This document shows positions 15,337 through 25,992 of a DNA stretch of 64,000 bases, piece by piece. The notes below the pieces were generated by a model, which was given only the letters and a program-made list of their open reading frames with translations, did no database searches and was not told the origin of the DNA. Made by a program: the position numbers and the translations under genes. Position 1 is the first letter of the stretch; each line of letters starts with the position of its first letter. The stretch spans positions 367,921 to 431,920 of the forward strand of contig NZ_LKBT01000012.1 in assembly GCF_002699985.1 (NCBI RefSeq), written 5' to 3'. Origin of the DNA: Pseudomonas sp. ICMP 561 (GTDB lineage Bacteria; Pseudomonadota; Gammaproteobacteria; Pseudomonadales; Pseudomonadaceae).

Positions 15337-17070
15337 ATGAAGTTTCTTGCAATGTTTACCAGCGGTTTGATTCTTGGTGTATCCAGCGTCACGGCGTTCG
15401 CCGAAGGACAGCTGGATGTAAAGGTCACGCCTGCCAATTCCGCGCTCAAAGCCAACATCGAAGGCTATGTGGGCAGTCCCGGCGAGCGTGATGCTGACAG
15501 CCTGCAGCATTTCAGCATCGGTGCCGAAGAGCAGGCGCAGCGCGCAGCGCAGGCGCTGGGTTATTACCAAGCGAAAATCACCAGTGAAGTAAAGACCGGT
15601 AAAGACAATCAGCCACACCTGGTTATCAAGGTTCAGCCGGGTGAGCCCATTCATTTGCGCAACGTCACGGTACGCATTGAAGGCGAAGCCGCTTCACTCA
15701 AGGCATTTCGGGTCCCCGAAGGCGATGCGCTGAAAAGTGGTGCGGTGCTGAATCATGGTCATTACGAAGACGCCAAGCGCCTGATCCTGAATCAGGCATC
15801 TCGCTATGGTTTCTTCTCCGGTCGGTTCATCCAGCAGCGTCTCTCGGTCGATCCTGCTGCCGGTATTGCCGACATCGATCTGGTTTACGACAGCGGTCCA
15901 CGCTATTCGCTGGGCAAAGTCAGCTTCAGTGGCGACGCGCCTTTTGATGACGACTTGCTGAAGCGCATGGTGCCGTTCAAGGAAAACACGCCTTACGATT
16001 CCGAACTGATTGCCGAACTGAATCAGGCGATGCAAACCAGTGGCTATTTCGAGGGCGTGCGTGTGGATGCGGCGCCGACCGCCGCTGTGGGCCAAGAGAT
16101 TCCTGTCACTGTCCAGCTGGAGACACGTAAACCTCGCACCATGGGCCTCGGGCTGGGTTATTCAACGGACGTCGGACCGCGGGGCAAGGCCAACTGGACC
16201 CGGCACTGGGTCAATCCCCAAGGCCACAGCTACGGCATCGAAAGTGAATTGTCTGCACCGCGTCAGAACGTCGGCCTTTGGTATGACATCCCGCTGGACC
16301 CGCCGCTGACTGACAAGCTGCGCTTTGCAGGTGGCTATCAATACGAAGAGATCGCCGGGACTGACACGCTGAGCAAGCTGCTCACGGTTGGCCCGGAATG
16401 GCACAGCAAATTACCCAGCGGCTGGGAGCGGGTCGTCTCATTGAAGTGGCAGCGCGAGGAGTATCGACTGGGCAATGATTCGGGCCTCAGCACGCTGCTG
16501 ATGCCGGGCGTCAGCTATTCCTATCTGCGAAGCGACAACCGCATTGATCCGCACAATGGCTATCGCCTGCAGTTCGACGCTCAAGTGGCCAAGGAAGGGC
16601 TGATGTCCGATTCGAACCTGCTGCATGGCAATGTGTTGCTGAAGGGCCTGACCACGCTTTGGGACAATCACCGCTTCCTCGCTCGCGTGCAGTTTGGCGG
16701 TAATGCCACCAATGGCTATAAATCGATCCCGCCGTCTCTGCGCTTCTTCGCGGGTGGTGACCAAAGCGTTCGCGGTTACGACTATCAGACGCTTTCACCG
16801 GAAAACTCCGACGGTGACCGTATTGGCGGACGTTACATGGTGGCGGGCAGTGTCGAATACCAATACTCCATCGCTGAAAAATGGCGAGTGGCGACCTTCG
16901 TCGATCAAGGCAACTCTTTCGATACGCTGGAATTGCCAAGCCTCAAGACTGGCGTCGGCATTGGCGTGCGCTGGGTTTCACCGGTAGGTCCGTTGCGCCT
17001 GGATCTGGCTCATGCACTGGACGATGACGGCGGCATTCGGCTGCACTTTTCCATGGGGCCTGAGCTATGA
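15337..17070 (+). CDS. tamA: Outer-membrane assembly factor TamA
   Basis: A 577-residue BamA/Omp85-superfamily protein. It has a signal peptide (MKFLAMFTSGLILGVSSVTAFA), three POTRA domains (about residues 25-260) and a C-terminal 16-strand barrel with the conserved RFFAGGDQSVRGYDY segment and the terminal strand GGIRLHFSMGPEL. With TamB it helps insert autotransporters and other envelope components into the outer membrane. The ATG at 15337 is the signal-peptide start. The tamB start overlaps its stop (ATGA), so the two are translationally coupled. Confidence 0.93.
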   Translation: MKFLAMFTSGLILGVSSVTAFAEGQLDVKVTPANSALKANIEGYVGSPGERDADSLQHFSIGAEEQAQRAAQALGYYQAKITSEVKTGKDNQPHLVIKVQPGEPIHLRNVTVRIEGEAASLKAFRVPEGDALKSGAVLNHGHYEDAKRLILNQASRYGFFSGRFIQQRLSVDPAAGIADIDLVYDSGPRYSLGKVSFSGDAPFDDDLLKRMVPFKENTPYDSELIAELNQAMQTSGYFEGVRVDAAPTAAVGQEIPVTVQLETRKPRTMGLGLGYSTDVGPRGKANWTRHWVNPQGHSYGIESELSAPRQNVGLWYDIPLDPPLTDKLRFAGGYQYEEIAGTDTLSKLLTVGPEWHSKLPSGWERVVSLKWQREEYRLGNDSGLSTLLMPGVSYSYLRSDNRIDPHNGYRLQFDAQVAKEGLMSDSNLLHGNVLLKGLTTLWDNHRFLARVQFGGNATNGYKSIPPSLRFFAGGDQSVRGYDYQTLSPENSDGDRIGGRYMVAGSVEYQYSIAEKWRVATFVDQGNSFDTLELPSLKTGVGIGVRWVSPVGPLRLDLAHALDDDGGIRLHFSMGPEL

Positions 17071-20000
17071 AGCCGTTGAGTTGGCGACGTTCGCTGAAAG
17101 CGCTTGGGTTGGCCCTGCTCGTCATTGTCCTGTTGGTGTTTGTCAGTCTGTGGGGGCTACTGGGCACTGAGACGGGTAGCCGATGGGTGTTGGCACGCGT
17201 ACCGGGTTTGCAGCTGCAAAACTTCAATGGCCGCCTGGGCGGGCAATGGCAGGCTGATCACTTGATTTGGCAACAAGAGGCCACTCGAGTCGAAATAGAC
17301 AAACCGGTGTTGGACTGGTCGCCTGGGTGCCTGCTGAAAATGACCCTGTGTATCGAGCAGCTTCACGCTGATCAGGTTCGCCTGCAACTGGCCCCGGCTA
17401 ACGATGCAGCGCAAAGCGAACCTTTGCAGTTGCCCGATCTGAAGCTGCCTTTGGCGATCCGTCTGGGCGATGTGCGTATCGGCAGTGTGTCACTGGATGG
17501 CAACGAGCAGGTCGCCGACCTGAAACTGGCCGCGCACTGGACCGCAGAAGGTTTGCGTCTGGATAACGTTCATGCGCGTCGGGATGATCTGGTGCTGGAT
17601 CTGGCCGGCCTGATTCAGCCGTCCGGGGAGTGGCCTTTGTCCGCCACCGGTTTAGTGAAACTACCTGACATCGACGGTCGCGCCTGGACACTCAATCTGG
17701 ATATCCAGGGTGATCTGCTCAAAACCCTGCAGCTCAAGGGCATCAGCAGTGGCTATCTGCAGGGCTTGCTGGACGGCGAACTGCAACCGCTGGCGGAGAA
17801 CCTGCCCGCACAGTTAAGGATCAGTGCCGAACCGTTCAAAGCGACCGGCTCATTGCCGGATACCCTGCAACTCAATCAGTTACTACTGGATGCGAAGGGC
17901 GATCTTCAAAACGGTTATGAGCTACAGGGCTCGGCCAGTCTGCCTGCCGAGCAAGGTCCTGTGGCTCTGGCACTCAACGGGCGCGTTGATGCCAAGGGTG
18001 CAGTGATCGAGGCTCTTGATCTGAATGCCAGTGCCGAGCAGCACTTGAGTCTCAAAGGGGCGTTGAACTGGGAACATGAGTTTCGTGCCGATGCGAAGCT
18101 CGACTGGCTTGATTTCCCCTGGCACCGCTTGTATCCACTGATCGAAGAACCACAGGTGGCCTTGCGCAAATTCACTGGGGAAGTGTCCTACACCGACGGT
18201 AAATATCTGGGAAATTTCAACGCCAATCTTGACGGTCCGGCAGGTGCGTTCAGTCTTGTGAGTCCATTCAGTGGTGATTTGACTCAGATCTTCCTGCCGC
18301 AGTTGGAAATGGTTGCCGGGCAGGGTAAGGCCACAGGGCACCTGAACCTGCAATTTGCCGATGGCATCGGCTGGGATACTGCACTGGACCTGAGCGCCAT
18401 TGACCCTGCCTATTGGGTCGCACAAATGCCGGGCACGCTGGCCGGACCGCTGCGCAGCAAAGGGCAGATCAGAAACGAGCAGCTGAGCCTGAGTGCGGAT
18501 CTGGACCTCAAGGGCCGTCTGCGTGGTCAGCCTGCGGCTTTGCAGGTCAAAGCTGATGGCGCGGGTGACAAGTGGAATGTCGGCGCGCTTGAGGTACGCC
18601 TCGGGGATAACCGGGTTCAAGGCAATGGAAGCCTCCAGCAGCGTCTGCTGGGTCAACTGGATATCAACCTGCCAAGATTGGGACAGCTATGGCCGGGGCT
18701 GCAAGGACAGGTCAAAGGCCGTCTTGATGTGGCCGGAACGTTGAACGCGCCCCAAGGCCAGTTGGGCATGCAAGGCTCGCAATTGGCCTTTCAAGGCAAT
18801 CAACTAAAAACGCTGAACGTGAACGCCAGACTCGATAACGCCCAGCGCGCCAATGTCGATATCAAAGGCAATGGTATTCAAGTCGGCGACAAGCAGCTGG
18901 GCACTCTTATTGTTGATGCTCAGGGCGATATCAAACGCCAGCAGATGAAGCTCGACTTGCAGGGGCCGCTGCTAAAACTGGCGCTGGGTCTGGACGGCAA
19001 CCTCGACAAGGGCAACTGGCGCGGAAGGCTGTCCAGTGGCGATGTGCAGACGGGGGGGCAACGCTGGCAATTGCAGCAGCCGGCCAGGCTGGAGCGTCTG
19101 GCTGACGGCAAGGTGAACTTTGGTGCACATTGCTGGCTCTCCGGCGCGGCCAGTCTGTGTGGTGAAGATCAGCGCCTGATGCCCGAACCGCGTCTGCGTT
19201 ACCACTTGAAGAATTTTCCTCTCGACAGTCTGGCTCAGTGGCTTCCAAAGGATTTTGCCTGGAAAGGCGCGCTTAATGCTGACGTCCAACTCGATGTGCC
19301 TGCCGCCGGCCCTAACGGCCAAATTACGGTGAATACCAGCGGTGGAGCGCTGCGCATCAAAGAGAAGGAACAATGGCTGGACTTCCTTTACGAGAGTCTG
19401 GTTCTGACCAGCAAACTGACCCCGAAACTCATCGACAGTCGCCTGGATTTCCGTGGTGGAAAGCTTGGGACGTTGCAGGTAAACGCCCGCATTGATCCGC
19501 TGGCGCAGAACAAGACCTTGAGCGGCGATTTCAACCTGAGCGGGCTTGATCTGTCCATTGCCCGCCCGTTCCTGCCCATGGTGCAGAAACTCAATGGGCG
19601 ACTGAATGGCAGCGGACGTTTGTCTGGTGGTCTTCTTGCGCCGCAAGTGAACGGCAGCGTAAACCTCAGTGGTGGCGAGGTATCCGGGCCAGAGTTGCCG
19701 ATGAGCGTGCAGGATTTGCAGATTCAGGCGTTGATCGCCGGAGAAAACGTTCAGCTCGACGGCATCTGGAAAAGCGGCGATACCGGGGTAGGGCGTCTGG
19801 CCGGGCAGATTGGCTGGAGTCAGGCGTTGGCGGTCGATCTGAGCGTCAAAGGTTCGCGTCTGCCAATCATGGTTGAACCTTATGCCAGACTCGAAGCTGC
19901 ACCTGACCTGAAAATCTCCATGCAGGGCGGTCGTCTGGGCATCTCCGGCAAAGTATTGATTCCCCAAGGCACGATAACTGTTCGTGAGCTGCCGCCGTCC

Positions 20001-20756
20001 ACAGTCAAGTTGTCAGGCGACACCGTGATCGTTGGGCAGCAAACGGAGGAGGGCGAGCCGCCACTGGCGATGGCCATGGACATCGACGTTCAGGTCGGGC
20101 AGGAAAAGCTGAGCTTTACAGGCTTCGGGTTGACCGCCGACCTTGCGGGCCGGGTGCACATTGGTGACAACCTGGACACTCGCGGCGAACTCAACCTCAA
20201 CAATGGCCGCTATCGCGCCTATGGGCAGCGATTGACGATTCGCAAGGCACGGCTGTTGTTTGCCGGGCCAATCGATCAACCGTATCTGGATGTGGAGGCT
20301 ATTCGGCAAACAGATGATGTCGTGGCGGGCATCCGGTTGTCGGGCAGTGCCGAGCAACCGACCACTACCGTATTCTCCGAGCCCGCCATGAGTCAGGAGC
20401 AGGCGTTGTCCTACCTGGTGCTGGGAAGGCCGTTGAACAACACGGGCGAAGACAGCAACATGATGGCCCAGGCTGCCTTGGCGCTAGGGCTGGCGGGCAG
20501 TGAGTCCACCACTGGCAAGCTGGCCAAGGATCTGGGTATTCGTGACTTTGAACTGGACACCTCGGGCTCGGGGGAAAAAACCAACGTCGTCGCCAGCGGT
20601 AAAATTACCGACAAGCTTAGTTTGCGCTATGGCGTCGGGGTGTTCGAACCAGCGAATACCATTGCCCTGCGCTACATGTTGAGCAAAAAGGTCTACCTGG
20701 AAGCTGCAAGTGGTCTGGCCAGTTCGCTGGATATTTTTTACAAACGGGATTTTTGA
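17067..20756 (+). CDS. tamB: Translocation and assembly module protein TamB
   Basis: A 1229-residue protein with an N-terminal membrane anchor (ALGLALLVIVLLVFVSLWGLL) and a very long periplasmic beta-taco body of repetitive strands. It ends in the conserved TamB (DUF490) domain (about 850-1229), with AYGQRLTIRKARLLFAGPI, EQALSYLVLGRPL and the final strand LASSLDIFYKRDF. TamB spans the periplasm to TamA and is also thought to move phospholipids to the outer membrane as an AsmA-like bridge. It overlaps tamA by four bases. Confidence 0.93.
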   Translation: MKPLSWRRSLKALGLALLVIVLLVFVSLWGLLGTETGSRWVLARVPGLQLQNFNGRLGGQWQADHLIWQQEATRVEIDKPVLDWSPGCLLKMTLCIEQLHADQVRLQLAPANDAAQSEPLQLPDLKLPLAIRLGDVRIGSVSLDGNEQVADLKLAAHWTAEGLRLDNVHARRDDLVLDLAGLIQPSGEWPLSATGLVKLPDIDGRAWTLNLDIQGDLLKTLQLKGISSGYLQGLLDGELQPLAENLPAQLRISAEPFKATGSLPDTLQLNQLLLDAKGDLQNGYELQGSASLPAEQGPVALALNGRVDAKGAVIEALDLNASAEQHLSLKGALNWEHEFRADAKLDWLDFPWHRLYPLIEEPQVALRKFTGEVSYTDGKYLGNFNANLDGPAGAFSLVSPFSGDLTQIFLPQLEMVAGQGKATGHLNLQFADGIGWDTALDLSAIDPAYWVAQMPGTLAGPLRSKGQIRNEQLSLSADLDLKGRLRGQPAALQVKADGAGDKWNVGALEVRLGDNRVQGNGSLQQRLLGQLDINLPRLGQLWPGLQGQVKGRLDVAGTLNAPQGQLGMQGSQLAFQGNQLKTLNVNARLDNAQRANVDIKGNGIQVGDKQLGTLIVDAQGDIKRQQMKLDLQGPLLKLALGLDGNLDKGNWRGRLSSGDVQTGGQRWQLQQPARLERLADGKVNFGAHCWLSGAASLCGEDQRLMPEPRLRYHLKNFPLDSLAQWLPKDFAWKGALNADVQLDVPAAGPNGQITVNTSGGALRIKEKEQWLDFLYESLVLTSKLTPKLIDSRLDFRGGKLGTLQVNARIDPLAQNKTLSGDFNLSGLDLSIARPFLPMVQKLNGRLNGSGRLSGGLLAPQVNGSVNLSGGEVSGPELPMSVQDLQIQALIAGENVQLDGIWKSGDTGVGRLAGQIGWSQALAVDLSVKGSRLPIMVEPYARLEAAPDLKISMQGGRLGISGKVLIPQGTITVRELPPSTVKLSGDTVIVGQQTEEGEPPLAMAMDIDVQVGQEKLSFTGFGLTADLAGRVHIGDNLDTRGELNLNNGRYRAYGQRLTIRKARLLFAGPIDQPYLDVEAIRQTDDVVAGIRLSGSAEQPTTTVFSEPAMSQEQALSYLVLGRPLNNTGEDSNMMAQAALALGLAGSESTTGKLAKDLGIRDFELDTSGSGEKTNVVASGKITDKLSLRYGVGVFEPANTIALRYMLSKKVYLEAASGLASSLDIFYKRDF

Positions 20757-20914
20757 CAAAACCCATGTATCTGCTGGAATTGGGGTGCTCCCGCAGGCGC
20801 ACGCGTTCCAGAGCAGTACGCGATTTTATTAACAACCACCTGCACTCTAGGTCGATCAACACTTTCATGGTTAACTTCTCCGTCTAATCAACCCGTGGAA
20901 AAAGGACTCAGTTC

Positions 20915-21415
20915 ATGGCTCAAGTGACTCGCAGAGGCAACCCTGTCCAAATCAATGGCGAACTGCCAAAAGTCGGCGCTGCGGCCCCGGCCTTTTCGCT
21001 GGTCGGCGGTGATCTGGCTGACGTGACCCTGGCTGACTTTGCTGGCAAGCGCAAAGTGCTGAACATCTTCCCAAGCGTCGACACACCGACCTGCGCAACT
21101 TCCGTTCGCAAGTTCAACGCCCAGGCCAATGACCTGACTAACACCGTCGTGCTGTGTATTTCTGCCGACTTGCCGTTCGCACAGGCGCGCTTTTGCGGTG
21201 CGGAAGGTCTGGAAAACGTGAAAAATCTCTCCACCCTGCGTGGCGGCGAGTTCATGGAAAACTACGGTGTTGCCATTGCTGATGGTCCGATGGTTGGTCT
21301 GACCACTCGCGCTGTCGTCGTACTGGATGAGAACGATAAAGTGCTGCACAGCGAACTGGTCCCGGAAATCGGCCAGGAACCCGACTACGATGCAGCATTG
21401 GCCGTATTGAAGTAA
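20915..21415 (+). CDS. tpx: Thiol peroxidase Tpx
   Basis: A 166-residue atypical 2-Cys peroxiredoxin that reduces organic peroxides using thioredoxin. The peroxidatic Cys60 lies in [13 protein letters not shown] and the resolving Cys94 in ARFCGAEGL, both at the expected spacing. The ATG at 20915 follows AAAAAGGA. It is a single-gene unit with a terminator 18 bases after the stop. Confidence 0.95.
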   Translation: MAQVTRRGNPVQINGELPKVGAAAPAFSLVGGDLADVTLADFAGKRKVLNIFPSVDTPTCATSVRKFNAQANDLTNTVVLCISADLPFAQARFCGAEGLENVKNLSTLRGGEFMENYGVAIADGPMVGLTTRAVVVLDENDKVLHSELVPEIGQEPDYDAALAVLK

Positions 21416-21432
21416 CACTTGGCAATACCTGG

Positions 21433-21459
21433 ACGGCCTGAATATGTTCAGGCCGTTTT
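21433..21459 (+). terminator. Intrinsic terminator of tpx
   Basis: A 10-bp stem ACGGCCTGAA/TTCAGGCCGT with a TATG loop is followed by TTT. Confidence 0.85.
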
Positions 21460-21574
21460 CGTTTACGCTTCAGCTGTTTAACAAAGGTAAGGACAAAGTA
21501 AATTGCCGGTAAAGGCGCTTTGCTTGTCACGCATCTGTGCTTATTGTTCAGCCTCCTGAAAAGCCCCATCCGCA

Positions 21575-22885
21575 ATGGTTGATTTATTCATGCAATCGTC
21601 TGGCCCCCGTAGTTCCCGTCGCTGGCTCATCAGCCTGTTGGTCCTGTTGATTATCGTCGGCTTGTGCTGGTGGTTGTGGCCTGCATCTGCGCCGGGCAAA
21701 GACGGCGCGCACCGCAAATCAGGCAGTACGGCCGAAAGTGGCGTGGCGCGTCCTGGCTTTGGTGGTTCTACTATTCCCGTGCCGGTTCGGGTGGCTCCGG
21801 CAGTGCTGGGCGATTTCCCGATTTACTACAAGGCCTTGGGCACCGTGACCGCGATGAACACCATCAATGTGCGCAGCCGGGTGGCGGGCGAACTGGTCAA
21901 GATCAACTTTCAGGAAGGGCAAATGGTCAAGGCCGGGGACTTGCTGGCCGAGATTGATCCACGCAGTTATCAGATCGCCCTGCAGCAGGCGGAAGGTACG
22001 CTGGCGACCAATCAGGCTCTGCTGAAAAACGCCCAACTGGACGTGCAGCGCTATCGCGGTCTGTATGCCGAAGACAGTATTGCCAAGCAGACGCTGGATA
22101 CCGCCGAATCGCTGGTCAATCAGTATCAGGGCACGATCAAGACTAACCAGGCAGCGGTAGGTGACGCCAAACTCAATCTTGAATTCACTCGCATTCGTGC
22201 CCCGATTGCCGGGCGTATCGGCCTCAAGCAGCTGGACGTCGGCAATCTGGTGGCGGCCAATGACACCACGGCGCTGGTGATCATCACCCAGACCAAGCCC
22301 ATCACCGTTGCTTTCACACTGCCCGAGAAAGACCTGGCCAATGTGATTACCCGCTACCGCAGTGGCGACAAGTTGCCCGTGGAGGCCTGGGATCGTGGTG
22401 ACTTGAAACAGCAGGCCCAAGGCGTGCTGGCGAGTCTCGACAACCAGATCGATGTGGCCACCGGAACTCTGAAGTTCAAGGCCCGCTTCGAGAACCAGAA
22501 CGAAGTGCTGTTCCCTAACCAGTTCGTCAATGTGCATCTTTTGGCCGATACCCTCAAGCAGGCTGTATTGGTGCCTACCGCCGCGATTCAGTTCGGTACC
22601 AACGGCACCTTTGTGTACGCGATGGATGGCGACAACAAGGTCAAGATCCGCGCACTCAAGACTGGCGCCAACAACGAACAACTGACAGTGGTCAGCGAAG
22701 GGCTGTCTGCCGGGGATCGTGTCGTTCTGGAAGGCACTGATCGTCTGCGGGATGGCGCTACGGTAGAAGTGGTCAGCGACAGCAAGGATGTCCCGACGAC
22801 CCCGGGTCAGCAGCTACAGGGTAAGCCGGGCAAGAGCACTGATGAGTCGGCGTCGGTTGGCAAGGCGGAAAGCACCCGCGCATGA
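21575..22885 (+). CDS. muxA: RND efflux periplasmic adaptor MuxA (MdtA-like)
   Basis: A 436-residue membrane-fusion protein. After a short N-terminus comes one membrane anchor ([19 protein letters not shown]), then barrel-sandwich and lipoyl halves ([43 protein letters not shown]), a coiled hairpin between them and a beta-barrel region. A glycine/serine-rich tail follows. It links the inner-membrane pump to the outer-membrane channel. The start could also be the ATG at 21590; neither has a strong ribosome binding site. Its stop overlaps muxB. The order adaptor, two permeases, channel is that of muxABC-opmB in P. aeruginosa. Confidence 0.88.
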   Translation: MVDLFMQSSGPRSSRRWLISLLVLLIIVGLCWWLWPASAPGKDGAHRKSGSTAESGVARPGFGGSTIPVPVRVAPAVLGDFPIYYKALGTVTAMNTINVRSRVAGELVKINFQEGQMVKAGDLLAEIDPRSYQIALQQAEGTLATNQALLKNAQLDVQRYRGLYAEDSIAKQTLDTAESLVNQYQGTIKTNQAAVGDAKLNLEFTRIRAPIAGRIGLKQLDVGNLVAANDTTALVIITQTKPITVAFTLPEKDLANVITRYRSGDKLPVEAWDRGDLKQQAQGVLASLDNQIDVATGTLKFKARFENQNEVLFPNQFVNVHLLADTLKQAVLVPTAAIQFGTNGTFVYAMDGDNKVKIRALKTGANNEQLTVVSEGLSAGDRVVLEGTDRLRDGATVEVVSDSKDVPTTPGQQLQGKPGKSTDESASVGKAESTRA

Positions 22886-25800
22886 ACATCTCCAGACTGT
22901 TCATCCTGCGGCCGGTCGCAACGACCCTGAGCATGCTCGCCATCGTTCTGGCCGGTTTGATCGCCTACAAGTTGCTGCCGGTATCTGCACTGCCGCAAGT
23001 CGATTACCCGACCATCCGGGTCATGACCTTGTACCCGGGCGCCAGTCCGCAAGTGATGACCAGCGCCGTCACCGCGCCTCTTGAGCGCCAGTTCGGGCAA
23101 ATGCCGGGGCTGAGTCAGATGGCGTCCACCAGTTCCGGTGGTGCGTCGGTGATTACCTTGCGATTCAGTCTCGACCTGAATATGGACGTGGCCGAGCAGT
23201 CGGTACAGGCCGCGATCAACGCTGCGACCAATCTTCTGCCCACTGATTTGCCGGCGCCTCCGGTTTATAACAAGGTCAACCCGGCAGACACCCCGGTGCT
23301 GACCCTGGCCATTACGTCCAAGACCATGTTGTTGCCCAAACTCAACGATCTGGTCGACACGCGCATGGCGCAAAAGATTTCCCAGATCAGTGGCGTCGGC
23401 ATGGTCAGCATCGCCGGTGGCCAGCGTCAGGCGGTGCGGATCAAGGTCAATCCCGAGGCACTGGCCGCCAACGGCCTGAACCTTGAGGATGTGCGTACCT
23501 TGATTGGTGCGTCCAACGTCAATCAGCCCAAGGGTAACTTCGACGGTCCGACCCGGGTGTCGATGCTCGACGCCAACGACCAGCTCAAATCCCCTGAGGA
23601 ATACGCCAATCTGATTCTGGCCTACAGCAACGGCGCGCCACTGCGTCTCAAGGATGTAGCGGAAATCGTCGATGGTGCCGAGAACGAGCGTCTTGCGGCC
23701 TGGGCCAACGAGAATCAGGCGGTGCTCCTCAACATCCAGCGTCAGCCGGGTGCCAACGTTATCGAGGTTGTGGATCGCATCAAGGCGTTGCTGCCGAGCA
23801 TCACCGATAACTTGCCTGCGGGGCTGGATGTTGTGGTTCTGACGGACCGGACCCAGACGATCCGGGCCTCGGTCAAAGACGTGCAACACGAATTGCTTAT
23901 TGCCATCGTGTTGGTGGTATTGGTGACTTTCCTGTTTCTGCGTCGATTCAGCGCCACGATTATTCCGTCGATTGCAGTACCGCTGTCTCTGGTGGGCACC
24001 TTCGGGGTGATGTACCTGGCGGGTTTTTCGGTCAACAACCTGACATTGATGGCCATGACGATTGCCACCGGTTTCGTGGTCGACGATGCCATCGTTATGC
24101 TGGAAAACATCTCACGGCATATCGAAGAGGGTGAATCACCGATGCAGGCGGCGCTCAAGGGCGCGAAGCAGATTGGCTTTACGCTGGTGTCGCTGACGAT
24201 CTCCCTGATTGCCGTATTGATTCCGCTGCTGTTCATGGCTGACGTAGTAGGGCGGTTGTTCCGCGAGTTTGCGATCACCCTGGCGGTGGCGATCCTGATA
24301 TCGCTGGTTGTGTCGCTGACCCTGACGCCCATGATGTGCGCCCGGTTGCTCAAGCGTGAACCCAGGGAAGAAGAGCAAAGCCGCTTCTACCACGCTAGCG
24401 GTGCCTGGCTGGACTGGCTGGTTGAAGCGTACGGCAACAAGTTGCGCTGGGTGCTCAAGCATCAGCCGCTGACGTTGCTGGTGGCGATTGCCACGCTGGC
24501 ATTGACCGTCTTCCTTTACATGGTGGTGCCCAAGGGCTTCTTCCCGGTGCAGGACACCGGCGTGATTCAGGGGATTTCCGAGGCACCGCAATCGATTTCC
24601 TTCGCCGCCATGAGCGAGCGACAGCAGTCACTGGCGAAAATCATTCTGCAAGATCCCGACGTGACCAGTCTTTCGTCCTACATCGGTGTGGATGGCGATA
24701 ACGCGACTCTGAACAGCGGGCGTCTGCTGATTAACCTGAAGTCCCACGGCGATCGGGATGTCACCGCAACCGAGATCATCCAGCGCTTGCAGCCGCAACT
24801 GGACAAGCTGTCCGGCATACGTCTGTTCCTGCAGCCTGTTCAGGACCTGACCATTGAGGACCGGGTCAGCCGTACCCAGTATCAGTTCAGCATGTCCTCC
24901 CCGGACGCCGAATTACTGAGTCTGTGGAGCGGTCGGCTGGTGGATGCGCTGAGCAAGCGTCCGGAACTGACGGATGTTGCCAGCGATTTGCAGGACAAGG
25001 GTTTACAGGTCTATCTGGCAATCGACCGTGATGCGGCGAGTCGTGTCGGCGTGACGGTGGCAAACATCACCGATGCGTTGTATGACGCGTTTGGTCAACG
25101 GCAGATTTCGACGATCTACACTCAGGCCAGTCAGTATCGGGTGGTGTTGCAGGCCGCATCTGCCAGCGAATTGGGGCCTCAGGCGCTAGAGCAGATTCAC
25201 GTCAAGACCACCGACGGTGCACAGGTCAAACTGTCGAGTCTGGCCCATGTGGAACAACGTCAGGCGCAACTGGCGATAACACATCTGGGGCAGTTCCCGG
25301 CAGTCATGATGTCTTTCAACCTGGCGCCGAATGTTGCACTGGGGTCAGCGGTGGAGATCATTCAGCAGGTCGAGAAAGACATTGGCATGCCCATTGGCGT
25401 ACAGACCGAGTTTCAGGGGGCAGCGCAAGCCTTCCAGGCTTCGTTGTCCAGCACCTTGCTGCTGATCCTCGCGGCTGTCGTGACCATGTATATCGTGCTG
25501 GGCGTGCTCTACGAGAGCTACATCCATCCGATCACCATTCTTTCAACATTGCCGTCAGCGGCGGTGGGGGCCTTGCTGGCGTTGCTGATCAGTGGCAACG
25601 ATCTGGGCATGATTGCGATTATCGGCATCATCCTGTTGATCGGTATCGTCAAGAAAAACGCCATCATGATGATCGACTTCGCCCTCGATGCAGAGCGCAA
25701 CCGGGGTGTGGATCCTGAAACAGCCATCTATGAGGCGGCTTTGCTGCGCTTCCGGCCGATTCTGATGACGACAATGGCGGCATTGTTTGGCGCCGTGCCG

Positions 25801-25992
25801 CTGATGCTGGCCAGCGGTTCTGGCGCTGAACTGCGTCAACCGTTGGGGCTTGTGATGGTCGGCGGCTTGATGTTGAGCCAGGTGTTGACCTTGTTTACGA
25901 CACCGGTGATTTACCTGTACTTCGATCGTATGGGCCGCCGCTGGGGCCGGAAACCGGACGCTGATGCGCGTCTGGAGCAGGCCGACGCATGA
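22882..25992 (+). CDS. muxB: RND efflux permease MuxB (MdtB-like)
   Basis: A 1036-residue inner-membrane proton-driven pump subunit of the AcrB/HAE-1 class, with twelve predicted helices in two homologous halves. The N-terminal helix begins at [14 protein letters not shown]. The proton-relay helix contains [15 protein letters not shown], and the second half has [15 protein letters not shown]. In MdtBC-type pumps two different permeases form one heterotrimer; muxB and muxC adjoin in that manner. It overlaps both neighbours by four bases. Confidence 0.92.
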   Translation: MNISRLFILRPVATTLSMLAIVLAGLIAYKLLPVSALPQVDYPTIRVMTLYPGASPQVMTSAVTAPLERQFGQMPGLSQMASTSSGGASVITLRFSLDLNMDVAEQSVQAAINAATNLLPTDLPAPPVYNKVNPADTPVLTLAITSKTMLLPKLNDLVDTRMAQKISQISGVGMVSIAGGQRQAVRIKVNPEALAANGLNLEDVRTLIGASNVNQPKGNFDGPTRVSMLDANDQLKSPEEYANLILAYSNGAPLRLKDVAEIVDGAENERLAAWANENQAVLLNIQRQPGANVIEVVDRIKALLPSITDNLPAGLDVVVLTDRTQTIRASVKDVQHELLIAIVLVVLVTFLFLRRFSATIIPSIAVPLSLVGTFGVMYLAGFSVNNLTLMAMTIATGFVVDDAIVMLENISRHIEEGESPMQAALKGAKQIGFTLVSLTISLIAVLIPLLFMADVVGRLFREFAITLAVAILISLVVSLTLTPMMCARLLKREPREEEQSRFYHASGAWLDWLVEAYGNKLRWVLKHQPLTLLVAIATLALTVFLYMVVPKGFFPVQDTGVIQGISEAPQSISFAAMSERQQSLAKIILQDPDVTSLSSYIGVDGDNATLNSGRLLINLKSHGDRDVTATEIIQRLQPQLDKLSGIRLFLQPVQDLTIEDRVSRTQYQFSMSSPDAELLSLWSGRLVDALSKRPELTDVASDLQDKGLQVYLAIDRDAASRVGVTVANITDALYDAFGQRQISTIYTQASQYRVVLQAASASELGPQALEQIHVKTTDGAQVKLSSLAHVEQRQAQLAITHLGQFPAVMMSFNLAPNVALGSAVEIIQQVEKDIGMPIGVQTEFQGAAQAFQASLSSTLLLILAAVVTMYIVLGVLYESYIHPITILSTLPSAAVGALLALLISGNDLGMIAIIGIILLIGIVKKNAIMMIDFALDAERNRGVDPETAIYEAALLRFRPILMTTMAALFGAVPLMLASGSGAELRQPLGLVMVGGLMLSQVLTLFTTPVIYLYFDRMGRRWGRKPDADARLEQADA